From contig DFXU01000049.1 of the NCBI GenBank assembly GCA_002383285.1, forward strand, positions 16,451-80,450: DNA of 64,000 bases, written 5' to 3'. The notes under the pieces are model-generated. The model had not been told where the DNA came from and ran no database searches. It saw nothing but the letters and a program-made list of their open reading frames with translations. A program made the position numbers and the translations under genes. This stretch comes from Caryophanales bacterium UBA4100 (GTDB lineage Bacteria > Bacillota > Bacilli > Paenibacillales > UBA4045). Positions 8,881 to 18,799 of this stretch are shown here, one piece after another (positions within the stretch are counted from its first letter, which is position 1; each line of letters starts with the position of its first letter).

Positions 8881-9386
8881 GGAATACAGAGCGTTATGAG
8901 GTTGAGGGAGCGAATGCGCTGTGGCAAATTTATCGAACTGTAAGCAGATGGAAGGGAGTGCGAAATTTCATCTGCATTCAGTTCAGTAGATATTGTCCGT
9001 CATTATCCACGAAGAACTGGATCTATCGCCATATGCTAGGGATGAGGGTTGGGAAGGATACAGCCTTTGCGCTCATGGTCATGGTGGATGTATTCTTCCC
9101 CGAACGTATACATATCGGGGATAATACGATTATCGGATATAACACGACGATACTAACCCATGAATACCTAATCGGTGAATATCGACTAGGTGATGTGAAC
9201 ATTGGTTCACATGTGATGATTGGAGCGAATACGACAATTTTACCTGGAGTTACGATTGGTGATCGTGCTGTTGTTGCGGCTGGTTCCATTGTACATAAGC
9301 ATGTAGCGGCTGGCACATTTGTTGGAGGTAATCCGCTGCGTGTGATACGCGAGTCTGGGGAAGATGATTCTGCGCATCTATCTTAG
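8874..9386 (+). CDS. Hexapeptide-repeat acyltransferase
   Basis: A left-handed beta-helix acyltransferase of 170 residues. The hexapeptide pattern runs through INIGDNTII, VNIGSHVMIGANTTILPGVTIGDRAVVAAGSIVHKHV and ends in FVGGNPLRVIRE, typical of the maltose/galactoside/serine O-acetyltransferase group. The best start is ATG 8874, which has an AGAGAGGG site and overlaps the ppaX stop; an upstream in-frame start would run far into ppaX. The acceptor is unknown. The same acyltransferase commonly lies between ppaX and hisZ in related genomes as far as I recall. Confidence 0.85.
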   Translation: MLRNTERYEVEGANALWQIYRTVSRWKGVRNFICIQFSRYCPSLSTKNWIYRHMLGMRVGKDTAFALMVMVDVFFPERIHIGDNTIIGYNTTILTHEYLIGEYRLGDVNIGSHVMIGANTTILPGVTIGDRAVVAAGSIVHKHVAAGTFVGGNPLRVIRESGEDDSAHLS

Positions 9387-9474
9387 GTGTGCAAAATTCA
9401 CTTTATGCACCAACTGAGAGTCAGTACCTTATAAGTATGGAAATTCGGACGCCTTAGGGTGTTTTTCTTGTTTT

Positions 9475-9504
9475 TTGACGTTGAATTCTTGAGTATGGTA
9501 AAAT
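9475..9504 (+). promoter_or_regulatory. Promoter of the histidine operon
   Basis: TTGACG (9475-9480), an 18-bp spacer and TAAAAT (9499-9504), about 85 bp before the hisZ start. A weak hairpin with a T-run near 9450-9470 (ACGCC/GGTGT) may end the upstream transcript. Confidence 0.65.
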
Positions 9505-9539
9505 AATGGGTATCCTTTATGGATCTAATATGGTAATAT

Positions 9540-9553
9540 GGTAACAAGTTACC
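9540..9553 (+). promoter_or_regulatory. GGTAAC-AA-GTTACC palindrome in the his leader
   Basis: A perfect 6-bp inverted repeat separated by AA, between the his promoter and hisZ. It may be an operator placed after the transcription start. The GTTACCGCG text resembles the end of a T-box motif but the rest of a T-box is missing. Confidence 0.4.
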
Positions 9554-9589
9554 GCGATAAAGTATTTTCAAAAATAAGTGGAGTTGAAT

Positions 9590-10795
9590 TTGACGATGAC
9601 TAAGCCAAGAGTATTCGAAAAGCCAGGCGGCGTAAAGGATTACCTGCCGGAGGCCGTTAACAAGCTAAGAACGATTGAGTGGAATGTGCTGGCATGCATG
9701 AAGAGCTGGGGCTACCGGCAGATTATGACTCCGACACTGGAATATTATGATACCGTTGGTGTAGCGAGCTCTACAGCTAATGAGAAGCTGTTTAAGCTGC
9801 TGGATAAACGGGGAACAACATTGGTATTACGTTCAGAGATGACAGCACCAATTGCACGAGTGGTTGCCTCTTTGTTGAAGGAAGAAGCTTTACCACTAAG
9901 GCTATCACACCATTCTAATGTGTTCAGAGCAATTGAGGAGGAAGCGGGTCGAGAGGCAGAATTCTTCCAGACAGGCGTAGAATTGGTCGGTGATGGATCC
10001 GCTGAGGCTGATGCTGAGGTTGTCGCGCTAGCCGTGGCTTGTCTGAAGGCGGCAGGCGTAACTGAATTCAAGATTGCACTTGGACACATTGGTTTCCTAA
10101 ACGGGTTATTCGATTCCACCCTAGATCGCTTCCCAGAGGAGCAGCAGATATTGAAGGAATGTCTACTCAAGAGAGATTATGTAGGCTACCGACACAGCTT
10201 GGGAAGTGTTCCTGTAAGCGATGAGGTTAAACTCGAGCTGGAGCGTATTCTGAGGCTTCGTGGCGGCAAGGAAGTTTGCAGCCATGCTGAATTGATGACA
10301 AAGGATCCGGAAGCACTGGCTTCCTTGCGCCATCTATGCGAGGTCTGGGATGTGCTCAATGCTTATGGTGTAAGTGATCATGTACTCATTGACCTAACGA
10401 TGATTGGCAATTTTTCATACTATACGGGCTTGATCTTTGAAGGCTATGCAGCTGATTTAGGCTTTCCTGTATGCAGTGGTGGTCGGTATGATAACCTACT
10501 GGAATTATTCGGAAGGCCTGCAGCAGCGACAGGATTCGCGCTTGCTACAAACCGGATTATGCAGGTAGCGCTTGATGATCCTGAGGATGCGCCATACCGT
10601 GTATTGATTGTATATAATCGTAAGCAACGCGCGGAAGCAGTACAGAAGGCTTTGGAATTACGTTTGAAGCAAGGGTACATGGTTGAAACCCGCTATACAG
10701 AGAATCTCACTGCTGCAGAGAATATGAATGTTTCGGATGATGGTAGATACCATTATGATGGTGGCATTTATCGTGAAATCATTCAGTTTGGATAA
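9590..10795 (+). CDS. hisZ: ATP phosphoribosyltransferase regulatory subunit HisZ
   Basis: A histidyl-tRNA-synthetase-like protein without aminoacylation function that partners short HisG. Visible are the class II-type N-terminal motif VKDYLPEAVNKL, the motif-2 region LRSEMTAPIARVV, FRAIEEEAGREAEFFQTGVELVG, and the C-terminal YYTGLIFEGYA and SGGRYDNLLELFG. About 400 residues, usual for HisZ. A GTG at 9578 is in frame, but GGAG at 9580-9583 must lie before the start, so TTG 9590 (or ATG 9596) is preferred. First gene of hisZGDBHAF-IE-hisJ. Confidence 0.93.
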   Translation: MTMTKPRVFEKPGGVKDYLPEAVNKLRTIEWNVLACMKSWGYRQIMTPTLEYYDTVGVASSTANEKLFKLLDKRGTTLVLRSEMTAPIARVVASLLKEEALPLRLSHHSNVFRAIEEEAGREAEFFQTGVELVGDGSAEADAEVVALAVACLKAAGVTEFKIALGHIGFLNGLFDSTLDRFPEEQQILKECLLKRDYVGYRHSLGSVPVSDEVKLELERILRLRGGKEVCSHAELMTKDPEALASLRHLCEVWDVLNAYGVSDHVLIDLTMIGNFSYYTGLIFEGYAADLGFPVCSGGRYDNLLELFGRPAAATGFALATNRIMQVALDDPEDAPYRVLIVYNRKQRAEAVQKALELRLKQGYMVETRYTENLTAAENMNVSDDGRYHYDGGIYREIIQFG

Positions 10796-10845
10796 ATCTC
10801 AGTATTCAATTCTAATTCATAGATATAAGGGTGTGTGTTATAACA

Positions 10846-11475
10846 ATGGGGCAAGAGATATTAAAGGTTGCAATGCCAAAGGGCAGAATATATAAGCAAG
10901 CATCGAAGCTGTTTCGGGAAGCGGGCTTTCCGATACCTGAGGATTTCGATGAGTCACGAAGGCTGATCCTTCCGTTACCAGAGGCTGGACTAGAGTTTAT
11001 TATGGCTAAACCGGCGGATGTTGCTACTTTCGTGGAGTATGGTGTAGCGGATATAGGTATCGTTGGTAAGGATGTTCTGATGGAAGAGGACCGTGCTGTC
11101 TATGAATTAATAGATCTTGGCATTGCCAGGTGTCGGATGTCGGTCATCGGCATGCCAGACTGGAAGCCTGTCATGCATCCGCGAGTTGCAACCAAGTATC
11201 CGAACGTAGCATCGCGCTACTTCCGCGAAATTGGCCAACAGGTGGAGATTATTAAGCTGAACGGCTCGATTGAGTTAGCGCCAATGATTGGCTTAGCTGA
11301 TCGTATTGTGGATATGGTCGAATCCGGGCAGACCATTCGTGATAACGGACTGCTAGAGATGGAGAAGATGTTCGATGTAACATCCCGTCTCATTGCTAAC
11401 CGTGTTAGTTATCGAATGAAGAACGAAACGATTCAAGCGTTATGTGATCGTCTGCAATTGGCGATACGCTTATAG
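10846..11475 (+). CDS. hisG: ATP phosphoribosyltransferase, short form
   Basis: Catalyses the first step of histidine synthesis, ATP plus PRPP to phosphoribosyl-ATP. About 209 residues, the short form that needs HisZ for activity and feedback. Family motifs include [12 protein letters not shown] at the start, [13 protein letters not shown], and [16 protein letters not shown] (PRPP-binding region). ATG 10846 is the natural start by protein length; the AAGG upstream is spaced rather far, so translation may be weak. A GTG at 10831 is in frame as an alternative. Confidence 0.94.
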   Translation: MGQEILKVAMPKGRIYKQASKLFREAGFPIPEDFDESRRLILPLPEAGLEFIMAKPADVATFVEYGVADIGIVGKDVLMEEDRAVYELIDLGIARCRMSVIGMPDWKPVMHPRVATKYPNVASRYFREIGQQVEIIKLNGSIELAPMIGLADRIVDMVESGQTIRDNGLLEMEKMFDVTSRLIANRVSYRMKNETIQALCDRLQLAIRL

Positions 11476-11510
11476 ATAAGTTGATGAAGTGAACGGAGGA
11501 ATGACGCGAT

Positions 11511-12803
11511 ATGAAGATAATGTCGGCTGAGGATTTTACTTTTACGAGAGCTGTTGAATATGGTACTGAAGCGCAGAATGAGACAGTTAAGGAACTGATT
11601 ACAGCTGTACGTAATGAAGGCGATGCTGCTGTTAGAAGGTTTACGGAGCAATTCGATGGGGTTAAGCTAGCGGATTTCAGAGTAGCAGAAGCGGAGCTGC
11701 AAGCAGCCTACGAGCAGGTAGATCATGCTTTCCTTATAGCGCTTCGCCAGGCGGCTCATAACATTCGAGAATTTCACGAGAAGCAGAAGCGGAATGCCTG
11801 GTTTGATCTTCAACCGAATGGCTCAATGGTTGGTCAGACGATACGCCCTCTGCAACGGGTAGGTGTCTATGTTCCAGGTGGTAAGGCTTCTTATCCGTCG
11901 TCTGTGCTGATGAATGTTCTACCTGCACAGGTGGCTGGCGTACAGGAGATTGTCATGGTTACTCCTCCCGCTACAGGCGGCAAGGAAGGTATTGATCCTT
12001 ATATCTTAGTAGCCGCAGCAGAAGCGGGTGTGAAGGAGATGTACCGGATTGGTGGGGCACAAGCTATTGCTGCCCTTGCTTATGGGACAGAGTCGATTAA
12101 ACCTGTTGATAAAATTGTAGGACCGGGCAATATATTCGTCGCCTTAGCTAAGCGGTATGTATTCGGTGTTGTTGATATAGATAGCATAGCTGGACCGAGT
12201 GAAATTGTTGTGCTTGCGGACGATACTGCGAATCCGGCTTATATTGCAGCAGATTTGCTATCGCAGGCGGAGCATGATGAGATGGCTTCGGCTGTTCTTG
12301 TCACGCCATCAGCTCGTCTTGCGGAGGCGGTTCGCATTGAAGTTGGGAAGCAGTTAGCCATATTACCAAAGCGTGATATAGCTGTTCAATCGATCGAGAA
12401 TAATGGTGTAATCTTACTAGTCAATGATCTGCAAGAAGGCATTCAGGTCATTAATCGACTTGCGCCTGAGCATCTTGAGATTATGCTGAACTCTCCATTA
12501 GAGTATGTTGGTCAGATTGTGAATGCAGGTGCCATATTCCTTGGTTCTTATAGCGCAGAGGCCGTTGGTGATTATTACGCCGGACCTAATCACATTCTGC
12601 CAACGAATGGAACAGCTCGTTTCTCCTCACCGCTTAATGTCGATGATTTCCTCAAGAAGCAAAGCTTGATTTACTATAGTAAGGAAGCGCTTATGGCAAA
12701 CGGTGATGCAATTATGACACTGGCAAGGCATGAAGGTCTTGAAGGTCATGCCCGTGCTATCGAAATCCGTATGAAGGAAGAGGGAGCTCTCAATGGCGAA
12801 TAA
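11511..12803 (+). CDS. hisD: Histidinol dehydrogenase
   Basis: A zinc- and NAD-dependent enzyme converting histidinol to histidine in two oxidations; 430 residues, normal length. Recognisable blocks are YVPGGKASYPSSVLMNVLPA, AYGTESIKPVDKIVGPGN, DSIAGPSEIVVLAD, LSQAEHDEMASAVLVT and APEHLEIM, which include the zinc ligands and catalytic Glu-His pair of the family. GGAGG lies 11 nt before ATG 11511. The end overlaps hisB by 11 bp, so expression is coupled. Confidence 0.97.
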   Translation: MKIMSAEDFTFTRAVEYGTEAQNETVKELITAVRNEGDAAVRRFTEQFDGVKLADFRVAEAELQAAYEQVDHAFLIALRQAAHNIREFHEKQKRNAWFDLQPNGSMVGQTIRPLQRVGVYVPGGKASYPSSVLMNVLPAQVAGVQEIVMVTPPATGGKEGIDPYILVAAAEAGVKEMYRIGGAQAIAALAYGTESIKPVDKIVGPGNIFVALAKRYVFGVVDIDSIAGPSEIVVLADDTANPAYIAADLLSQAEHDEMASAVLVTPSARLAEAVRIEVGKQLAILPKRDIAVQSIENNGVILLVNDLQEGIQVINRLAPEHLEIMLNSPLEYVGQIVNAGAIFLGSYSAEAVGDYYAGPNHILPTNGTARFSSPLNVDDFLKKQSLIYYSKEALMANGDAIMTLARHEGLEGHARAIEIRMKEEGALNGE

Positions 12804-13407
12804 GGAACAAGTAGACAATGTAGTAAGGACATCATCTGTTTCGCGCAGAACGAATGAAACGGATATTCAGCTGACTTTTGGCGTTGACGGAACTGGAATT
12901 AGCTCATTGGAGACAGATGTGCCGTTCCTTAATCACATGCTGGATTTATTCACGAAGCATGGCAAGTTTGATCTTGATGTCATTGCCAAGGGCGATATTG
13001 AGGTCGATGATCACCATACAACTGAGGACATTGGTATATGTCTTGGGCAGACCCTGTTGAAGGCGTTAGGTGACAAGAGAGGTATTCGTCGTTATGCGAG
13101 CGTATTCGTACCAATGGACGAGGCTCTGGCACAGGTCATCATTGATGTGAGTAATCGCCCTCATCTGGAGTATCGTGCAGAATTCCCTTCTAAACAAGTT
13201 GGCAGCTTCGAGGTAGAGCTGGTACATGAGTTTCTATGGAAATTTGCGCTTGAGGCACGGATCACGCTTCACGTCATCGTCCATTATGGTCACAATACGC
13301 ATCACATGGTAGAAGCTATCTTCAAGGCGCTCGGCAGAGCCCTGGATGAAGCAACCTCCATAGATCCACGAGTTCAAGGTGTTCCTTCTACGAAGGGAGT
13401 GCTCTAG
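12793..13407 (+). CDS. hisB: Imidazoleglycerol-phosphate dehydratase
   Basis: The monofunctional dehydratase of 204 residues that forms imidazoleacetol phosphate using Mn2+. The His-rich metal motifs DDHHTTEDIG and HYGHNTHHMVEAIFKALGRAL are both present. There is no fused histidinol-phosphate phosphatase; that function is carried by hisJ at the operon end. ATG 12793 lies inside the end of hisD with GAGGGAG upstream. No hisC aminotransferase is seen in this operon, so that step must be encoded elsewhere. Confidence 0.97.
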   Translation: MANKEQVDNVVRTSSVSRRTNETDIQLTFGVDGTGISSLETDVPFLNHMLDLFTKHGKFDLDVIAKGDIEVDDHHTTEDIGICLGQTLLKALGDKRGIRRYASVFVPMDEALAQVIIDVSNRPHLEYRAEFPSKQVGSFEVELVHEFLWKFALEARITLHVIVHYGHNTHHMVEAIFKALGRALDEATSIDPRVQGVPSTKGVL

Positions 13408-13410
13408 CAA

Positions 13411-14016
13411 TTGATAGCCATTATCGATTACGGCATGGGCAATTTGCATAGTGTGAGTAAAGCTGTGGAACGGCTCGGTTACGAGGCTGTAATTACTGCA
13501 GATCACACGCAGATTATGTCTGCTGCAGGAGCGATTCTTCCCGGGGTTGGAGCCTTCGGTGATGCAATGCAGAATTTACGGCTAACAGGTCTTGATGAGA
13601 TTACCCGACGATATGCTGCTTCTGGCAAGCCGCTGCTCGGGATTTGCTTAGGGATGCAGCTATTGTTCACACAGAGTGAAGAGCATGGTACCCATGAAGG
13701 GCTGGGGCTGCTTCCAGGTGAAGTTAATCGATTCCGAGGAAGCTATAAGATTCCACATATGGGCTGGAATCGATTGAAATTTAATCAAGAGAGTGCATTA
13801 TTCCAAGGAGTGGAGGAAGGTTATGTCTACTTTGTGCACTCCTTCCATGCGAATGTACAGCGTCAGTCGGATTTGCTAGCCACAACAGACTACCATCAAG
13901 CTGTAACGGCTATCGTAGGTAATGACAATATATACGGCATGCAATTTCATCCTGAGAAGAGCGGTGATATTGGTATGCATTTGTTAAAAAATTTCTTGAA
14001 GCTAGCAATCGTTTAA
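13411..14016 (+). CDS. hisH: Imidazole glycerol phosphate synthase, glutaminase subunit
   Basis: Class I glutamine amidotransferase of 201 residues supplying ammonia to HisF. Catalytic triad: C79 in LLGICLGMQ, H180 and E182 in QFHPEKSG. The oxyanion strand PGVGAFG is at 44-50. It starts with TTG 13411, 3 bp after the hisB stop, with GGGAG upstream inside hisB. Confidence 0.96.
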   Translation: MIAIIDYGMGNLHSVSKAVERLGYEAVITADHTQIMSAAGAILPGVGAFGDAMQNLRLTGLDEITRRYAASGKPLLGICLGMQLLFTQSEEHGTHEGLGLLPGEVNRFRGSYKIPHMGWNRLKFNQESALFQGVEEGYVYFVHSFHANVQRQSDLLATTDYHQAVTAIVGNDNIYGMQFHPEKSGDIGMHLLKNFLKLAIV

Positions 14017-14053
14017 ATAAGACTTAAATAAAGTGTAGAAGGGCAGAGATCCA

Positions 14054-14836
14054 TTGCGATTTAGACCGTGTATTGATATTCATCAAGGGAAAGTGAAGCA
14101 AATAGTAGGTGAAACGCTAAGTGCTTCTAGCAATGATGTCATTGAGAATTTTGTGAGTGATAGGGACCCTGGTTACTATGCGTCCATGTATAAGCAGGAT
14201 CAGCTAAGTGGAGGACATATCATTATGCTAGGGGAGGGTAATGAGGCCGCAGCGGCTGAGGCCCTTGCTGCATATCCGGGTGGCATGCAAATTGGCGGAG
14301 GTATCACAGCGGATAATGCTGAGCGATATTTAGAATTGGGAGCCTCTCATGTCATTGTTACCTCTTATGTCTTTCAGAATGGTGAGCTGAATAGCGCGAA
14401 TTTAAATAACATCGTTGCGAGAATCGGTAAAGAACGCTTAGTCATAGATTTGAGCTGCAAGGAGCTGGATGGTAAATGGGTCGTGGTTACGAATCAATGG
14501 AAGACCTATAGTAACTTTGAAGTTAATCAAGTAAACATTAATCAGCTCGAAGGTTATTGTGATGAATTCTTAGTTCATGCTGTGGATGTAGAAGGCAAGC
14601 GCACAGGAGTGCAGCAATCCTTAGCTCGGCAGCTGGCCGAATGGGTTAGAATACCGACGACTTACGCTGGTGGGGCACGTTCGATAGATGATTTGCAATT
14701 ATTCAATGAACTAACTGCAGGGAAGCTGGATATCACCATTGGCAGTGCATTAGATATATTCGGCGGTGAGCTGTCCTACAGAGAAGTAGTTGACTACTGT
14801 AACATGCTCCGCCCAGAAGGAGAATTCAAATGCTAG
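14054..14836 (+). CDS. hisA: HisA isomerase of the eukaryotic (HIS6) type
   Basis: Phosphoribosylformimino-AICAR-phosphate isomerase, (beta/alpha)8 barrel, 260 residues. The sequence follows the fungal/plant HIS6 form rather than usual bacterial His[15 protein letters not shown] at the start, [66 protein letters not shown] and [11 protein letters not shown] all line up with HIS6 as I know it. Starts at TTG 14054 with GAAGGGCAGAG upstream, and overlaps hisF by 7 bp, so it is fully embedded in the operon. The function is inferred from family and position; the bacterial-type HisA is not in the window. Confidence 0.9.
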   Translation: MRFRPCIDIHQGKVKQIVGETLSASSNDVIENFVSDRDPGYYASMYKQDQLSGGHIIMLGEGNEAAAAEALAAYPGGMQIGGGITADNAERYLELGASHVIVTSYVFQNGELNSANLNNIVARIGKERLVIDLSCKELDGKWVVVTNQWKTYSNFEVNQVNINQLEGYCDEFLVHAVDVEGKRTGVQQSLARQLAEWVRIPTTYAGGARSIDDLQLFNELTAGKLDITIGSALDIFGGELSYREVVDYCNMLRPEGEFKC

Positions 14837-15588
14837 CCAAACGAATTATACCTTGTTTAGATGTGAAGGATGGCCGAGTTGTTAAAGGCGTAAATTTTAT
14901 TAATTTGCGAGATGCAGGAGATCCTGTAGAGCTAGCGGCGATCTATGATAAGGAGGGTGCTGATGAGCTTGTGTTCTTAGATATCTCAGCCTCCGTAGAG
15001 GGTCGCTCCACGATGGTGGAGGTCGTGAAGAGAACAGCAGGTGAAATCACAATTCCGTTCACGGTAGGTGGCGGTATCTCGCATGTCGATGATATGACGA
15101 GGCTGCTTCGGGCAGGTGCTGACAAGATTGGTATCAATACAGCAGCTGTGAACAACCCTAAGCTCATATCCGATGGAGCGCGCAGATTTGGTTCGCAGTG
15201 TATTGTTGTCGCCATTGATGCGAAGTACAATGAAGCATGGGGTGAGTGGGAGGTTTATACTCACGGTGGACGAACACCAAGCGGTATTCGCGCATTGGCG
15301 TGGGTGAAGCAGATCGAGAGCTTAGGCGCAGGTGAAATTCTCCTAACAAGTATGGACGCGGATGGAACGAAGGATGGGTTCGATATTAAGCTCACTCGTG
15401 CGATCTCTGATCTAATCTCGATCCCGGTTATTGCTTCTGGTGGAGCGGGGACGGCTGAACACTTCTTCAACGTATTCGAGGAAGGTCACGCAGATGCTGG
15501 TCTAGCAGCCACCATCTTTCATTATAAAGAATTAACAATTGAACAAGTGAAGGCTCATTTGAAGCTTAGAGGAGTGGAAATTAGATGA
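14830..15588 (+). CDS. hisF: Imidazole glycerol phosphate synthase, cyclase subunit
   Basis: (beta/alpha)8-barrel cyclase of 252 residues producing IGP and AICAR with ammonia from HisH. Catalytic aspartates D11 ([13 protein letters not shown]) and D130 (VVAIDAKY) are conserved, as are both phosphate-binding loops (TVGGGI and ASGGAGT). It starts within the end of hisA and ends with an ATGA overlap with hisIE. Confidence 0.97.
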   Translation: MLAKRIIPCLDVKDGRVVKGVNFINLRDAGDPVELAAIYDKEGADELVFLDISASVEGRSTMVEVVKRTAGEITIPFTVGGGISHVDDMTRLLRAGADKIGINTAAVNNPKLISDGARRFGSQCIVVAIDAKYNEAWGEWEVYTHGGRTPSGIRALAWVKQIESLGAGEILLTSMDADGTKDGFDIKLTRAISDLISIPVIASGGAGTAEHFFNVFEEGHADAGLAATIFHYKELTIEQVKAHLKLRGVEIR

Positions 15589-16289
15589 TGGAACAGAATA
15601 ATAGGGAACAGACGCTATTCACATTAGAGCAGCTAATGACAGCAATTCGATGGGATGAGCAGGGACTTGTCTCGACGATCGTTCAAGATGCCAATAGCAA
15701 GGATGTACTCATGCTGGCTTACATGAATAAGGATTCCTTACAGCAGTCGATCAACAGTGGCCAGACTTGGTTCTGGAGCCGTTCACGGAATGAGCTGTGG
15801 AATAAAGGAGCTACCTCTGGACATACGCAGACCATCAGCTGGTTAAGGTACGATTGTGATGCGGATGCGCTCTTAATTGGTGTAGAGCAGACGGGTGCTG
15901 CATGTCATACGAGCAATAAAAGCTGCTTCTATAGGCAGGCTGACCTAACGACAGGTGGACCATCCTCTATGGTTGAGGAATTAGCGTCCAATCCTGCGAT
16001 GATCTTGTCGACGCTGCAAGCGACAATCGCTGAGCGGGACGAGCTTCGTCCAGAGGGTGCGTATACGACTTACCTGTTCGAGAAGGGTATTGATAAAATA
16101 CTGAAAAAGGTTGGCGAGGAAACAGCTGAGGTTATCATTGCTGCGAAAAATCGCGATAAAGAAGAGCTTCGTTATGAGAGCTCTGATCTAATATTTCATC
16201 TAATGGTGCTGTGGCGTGAGAGTGGTCTGTCCCTAGAAGCTGTATTGGAAGAGCTAAGCAATCGACATCTGAAGAAGAAGGTGGAGTAA
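15585..16289 (+). CDS. hisI: Bifunctional PR-AMP cyclohydrolase / PR-ATP pyrophosphatase
   Basis: A HisI-HisE fusion (HisIE) of 234 residues catalysing steps two and three of the pathway. The HisI domain (about 15-115) has [31 protein letters not shown], the DCDADALL metal motif and the zinc cysteines in [10 protein letters not shown]. The HisE domain (about 145-230) has [24 protein letters not shown], a MazG-like nucleotide pyrophosphatase motif. The start overlaps the hisF stop. Confidence 0.96.
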   Translation: MMEQNNREQTLFTLEQLMTAIRWDEQGLVSTIVQDANSKDVLMLAYMNKDSLQQSINSGQTWFWSRSRNELWNKGATSGHTQTISWLRYDCDADALLIGVEQTGAACHTSNKSCFYRQADLTTGGPSSMVEELASNPAMILSTLQATIAERDELRPEGAYTTYLFEKGIDKILKKVGEETAEVIIAAKNRDKEELRYESSDLIFHLMVLWRESGLSLEAVLEELSNRHLKKKVE

Positions 16290-16297
16290 CGACGACG

Positions 16298-17104
16298 ATG
16301 TTCATAGACTATCACACTCATCATGCTCGTTGTGGTCATGCGATCGGTTCATTGGAGGAATATGTGCTACAGGGTATTGAAATTGGCTTAGATCAGCTGG
16401 GATTATCCGATCATATGCCATTGTTACATGTGGATCCTGCTACCTATTACACGGGAATGGCTATGCCCATGAATGAATTGTCGAGGTACTTCGAAGAATG
16501 TGTATACCTTAAGGAGCAATATAAGGAACAGATTGATATTCGGATCGGACTAGAAGGCGACTACATTGAGGGCTATGAGGAGCAGATCGAGCGTATTGTT
16601 ACCAGCTATCCATGGGATTACGTGATTGGCTCGGTCCATTTTCTCGGAGAATGGGATATCTCGGACTCTCGCCAGCTGCATGGCTGGGAGGGGCGTCGTG
16701 TAGCTGATGTATATGAGCACTACTATTCGATGGTGCAGAAGGCAGCGAGTACTGGCTTTTATCATTATCTTGGGCATCTTGATGTCATTAAACGTTTCGG
16801 AAAAATACCAGAAGTAGATATGTGGGACGTAGAGAAACAAACTGTGGATATCATTAAGGATAATGATTTGGCAATCGAGCTTAACGCCTCAGGGCTGCGT
16901 ATGCCGTGTGAGGAGATGTTCCCAAGCCTTCGAATATTACAATATTGCTTGGAGAGGAATGTGCCGTTGACGGTAGGCTCTGACGCTCATCAGCCAACAC
17001 GTCTATCGCAGAATTTGGATATTGCAGTCGATTTGTTGAAAGGAATTGGTTTTCAACAACTGGCTACGTTCAAGGCAGGTAAACGGGTAATGGTTAATAT
17101 ATAG
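16298..17104 (+). CDS. hisJ: Histidinol-phosphatase, PHP family
   Basis: A PHP-domain phosphatase of 268 residues that removes phosphate from histidinol phosphate before HisD acts. Metal ligands are visible in DYHTHHARCGH at the start, LSDHMPL, GLEGDYIEGYE, SVHFLG, YLGHLDVIKRFG and GSDAHQP near the end. It is 8 bp after hisIE with AGGTGGAG upstream and is the last his gene, followed by a strong terminator. Confidence 0.93.
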   Translation: MFIDYHTHHARCGHAIGSLEEYVLQGIEIGLDQLGLSDHMPLLHVDPATYYTGMAMPMNELSRYFEECVYLKEQYKEQIDIRIGLEGDYIEGYEEQIERIVTSYPWDYVIGSVHFLGEWDISDSRQLHGWEGRRVADVYEHYYSMVQKAASTGFYHYLGHLDVIKRFGKIPEVDMWDVEKQTVDIIKDNDLAIELNASGLRMPCEEMFPSLRILQYCLERNVPLTVGSDAHQPTRLSQNLDIAVDLLKGIGFQQLATFKAGKRVMVNI

Positions 17105-17126
17105 GACCACACAAGGAATGAATGGT

Positions 17127-17164
17127 GGGGCTGTCCCAAAAGTCTAAATGACTGGGACAGCCCC
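17127..17164. terminator. Bidirectional terminator between hisJ and the Na/Pi gene
   Basis: A perfect 12-bp stem (GGGGCTGTCCCA / TGGGACAGCCCC) with a 14-nt loop lies between two convergent genes. There is only a short T-rich stretch on either side, but position and stem strength argue for termination in both directions. Confidence 0.8.
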
Positions 17165-17185
17165 CATTCTTATTAGCGGTCGTTC

Positions 17186-18799
17186 TTATTCCCCGTATAG
17201 AATATACTGGGCGATATTCTTACTATGATCGCCTACACGCTCAAGATTACTTAGGATATCAATGTAGATTGCACCTGAATTCCCTGTGCATAGATTTTCA
17301 TTCAACCGATTAATATGTCCTTGGCGATACAACCGCTCCATACGATCCAGCTCCGACTCATACTCCAATACAAGTGTAGCTGCCTTCTTATCATTATGCT
17401 CAAGAGCATACAGTGCAGTCTCGACTGTTTTATCAGTTAATTCTAGCATTTTCCTAAGATCCTGCAGTGCATCCTCTGAGAAGTCAACCTTATTAGCAAT
17501 GCTGGATTCAGCCAATTCCACGATATTCTCGGCATGGTCGCCGATCCGTTCAATATCATTAATCGTCTGCATCAAGGTGGATGCAATTCCGGATTCACCC
17601 TCTGGTAAACCATTCTGATGAATTTTCACCATGTAGGCTGTAATTTTGCGATCTAATTCATTAACAAGCTGCTCCTTCTGAAATGCGAGCTGAGCGATCT
17701 TCTCGTCCTTGGTAAAGAAATAATTAGAGGCATCTTGCAGGGTTTCCCTTGCATAACCTCCCATTCGTAGGATTTCATGCTGGGCTTGTCCCAAGGCAAT
17801 AGATGGCGTTTCTAATAATCGAGGATCCAAAAACTTAGGTTTAAATTCAATTTCCTGCATCTTACCGGGTATTATCTTCGTGACAAGCCAAGCTAATACA
17901 GGCACTAATGGCAGGAAGATCAGTGTATTCGTAACGTTGAAAGTACCATGTGCATAGGCAATCTGCATCCGGATATTCACATCGTCGCCTAACCACAGAA
18001 CGAAGCGATAAACAGGAGTTAGTGCAAGCGTGAATAGAATCGTTCCTGTTATATTGAAGATGACGTGAACAAGCGCAGCTCGTTTGGCGGCTACTGTTGC
18101 ACCAATTGCTGCGAGCACTGCTGTGATTGTAGTCCCGATATTATCACCGAATAGCACGGGTAATGCTGCACGGAGATTGATAATGCCTTCATCAGCAAGT
18201 GTTTGTAGAATTCCGATTGTTGCACTCGAGCTCTGAACTATCATGGTGAACACCGTTCCTACGATAACACCCAATACAGGATTGTGCGATAAGTCCACCA
18301 TAAAGTTAGTGAAGATAGGTAATTCACGGAGTGGCTTGAGTCCGCCGCCCATGGTCGCTAGTCCAAGGAATAATGTACCAAACCCGAATACAATTTGTCC
18401 CATATATTGGTATGATTTTTTCTTCATGAAGAAGAGAAGGAATGCACCGACAGCAATAATCGGTAACGCATAGTTTTCGATCTTGATTCCTACAATAAAT
18501 GCTGTCATCGTAGTTCCGATATTAGCTCCTAGAATGACACCAATACCCTGTCGTAAAGTCATGAGTCCGGCGTTGATTAGACCTATAGCCATTACTGTTG
18601 TACCCGTTGATGTCTGGATCAATATGGTCACAATGATACCAACAAGCACACCAAGTAGAGGATTAGATGTATATGTAGCTAACAAGTTCCTCATTTTGTC
18701 CCCAGCTGTTTTCTGTAGACCATCCGACATGTATTTAATTCCGAATAGAAAAATTCCTAGACCACCAACAAATTTAAAAAGTACATCCTGCCAATCCAT
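17186..18799 (-). CDS. Na/Pi cotransporter family protein with PhoU-like domain
   Basis: A 537-residue membrane protein with two inverted Na/Pi-cotransporter repeats. Each has the QSST-type motif: LIQTSTGTTVMAIGLINAG and IVQSSSATIGILQTLA, with GANIGTT and GDNIGTT nearby. The C-terminal 180 residues are soluble and helical with PhoU-like repeats (IERIGDHAENIVELAE, LERVGDHSKNIAQYI). The likely start is ATG 18799 (MDWQDVLFK) preceded by GGGAGGA; an upstream in-frame extension lacks this site. Probably imports phosphate; family members can also export or be regulatory. Confidence 0.85.
   Translation of the reverse strand: MDWQDVLFKFVGGLGIFLFGIKYMSDGLQKTAGDKMRNLLATYTSNPLLGVLVGIIVTILIQTSTGTTVMAIGLINAGLMTLRQGIGVILGANIGTTMTAFIVGIKIENYALPIIAVGAFLLFFMKKKSYQYMGQIVFGFGTLFLGLATMGGGLKPLRELPIFTNFMVDLSHNPVLGVIVGTVFTMIVQSSSATIGILQTLADEGIINLRAALPVLFGDNIGTTITAVLAAIGATVAAKRAALVHVIFNITGTILFTLALTPVYRFVLWLGDDVNIRMQIAYAHGTFNVTNTLIFLPLVPVLAWLVTKIIPGKMQEIEFKPKFLDPRLLETPSIALGQAQHEILRMGGYARETLQDASNYFFTKDEKIAQLAFQKEQLVNELDRKITAYMVKIHQNGLPEGESGIASTLMQTINDIERIGDHAENIVELAESSIANKVDFSEDALQDLRKMLELTDKTVETALYALEHNDKKAATLVLEYESELDRMERLYRQGHINRLNENLCTGNSGAIYIDILSNLERVGDHSKNIAQYILYGE

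Noticed and set aside
9540..9560. Possible T-box ending (GTTACCGCG) before hisZ
   Set aside because: The AGGGTGG half, specifier stem and terminator of a T-box are absent; the text is explained by the GGTAAC/GTTACC palindrome.
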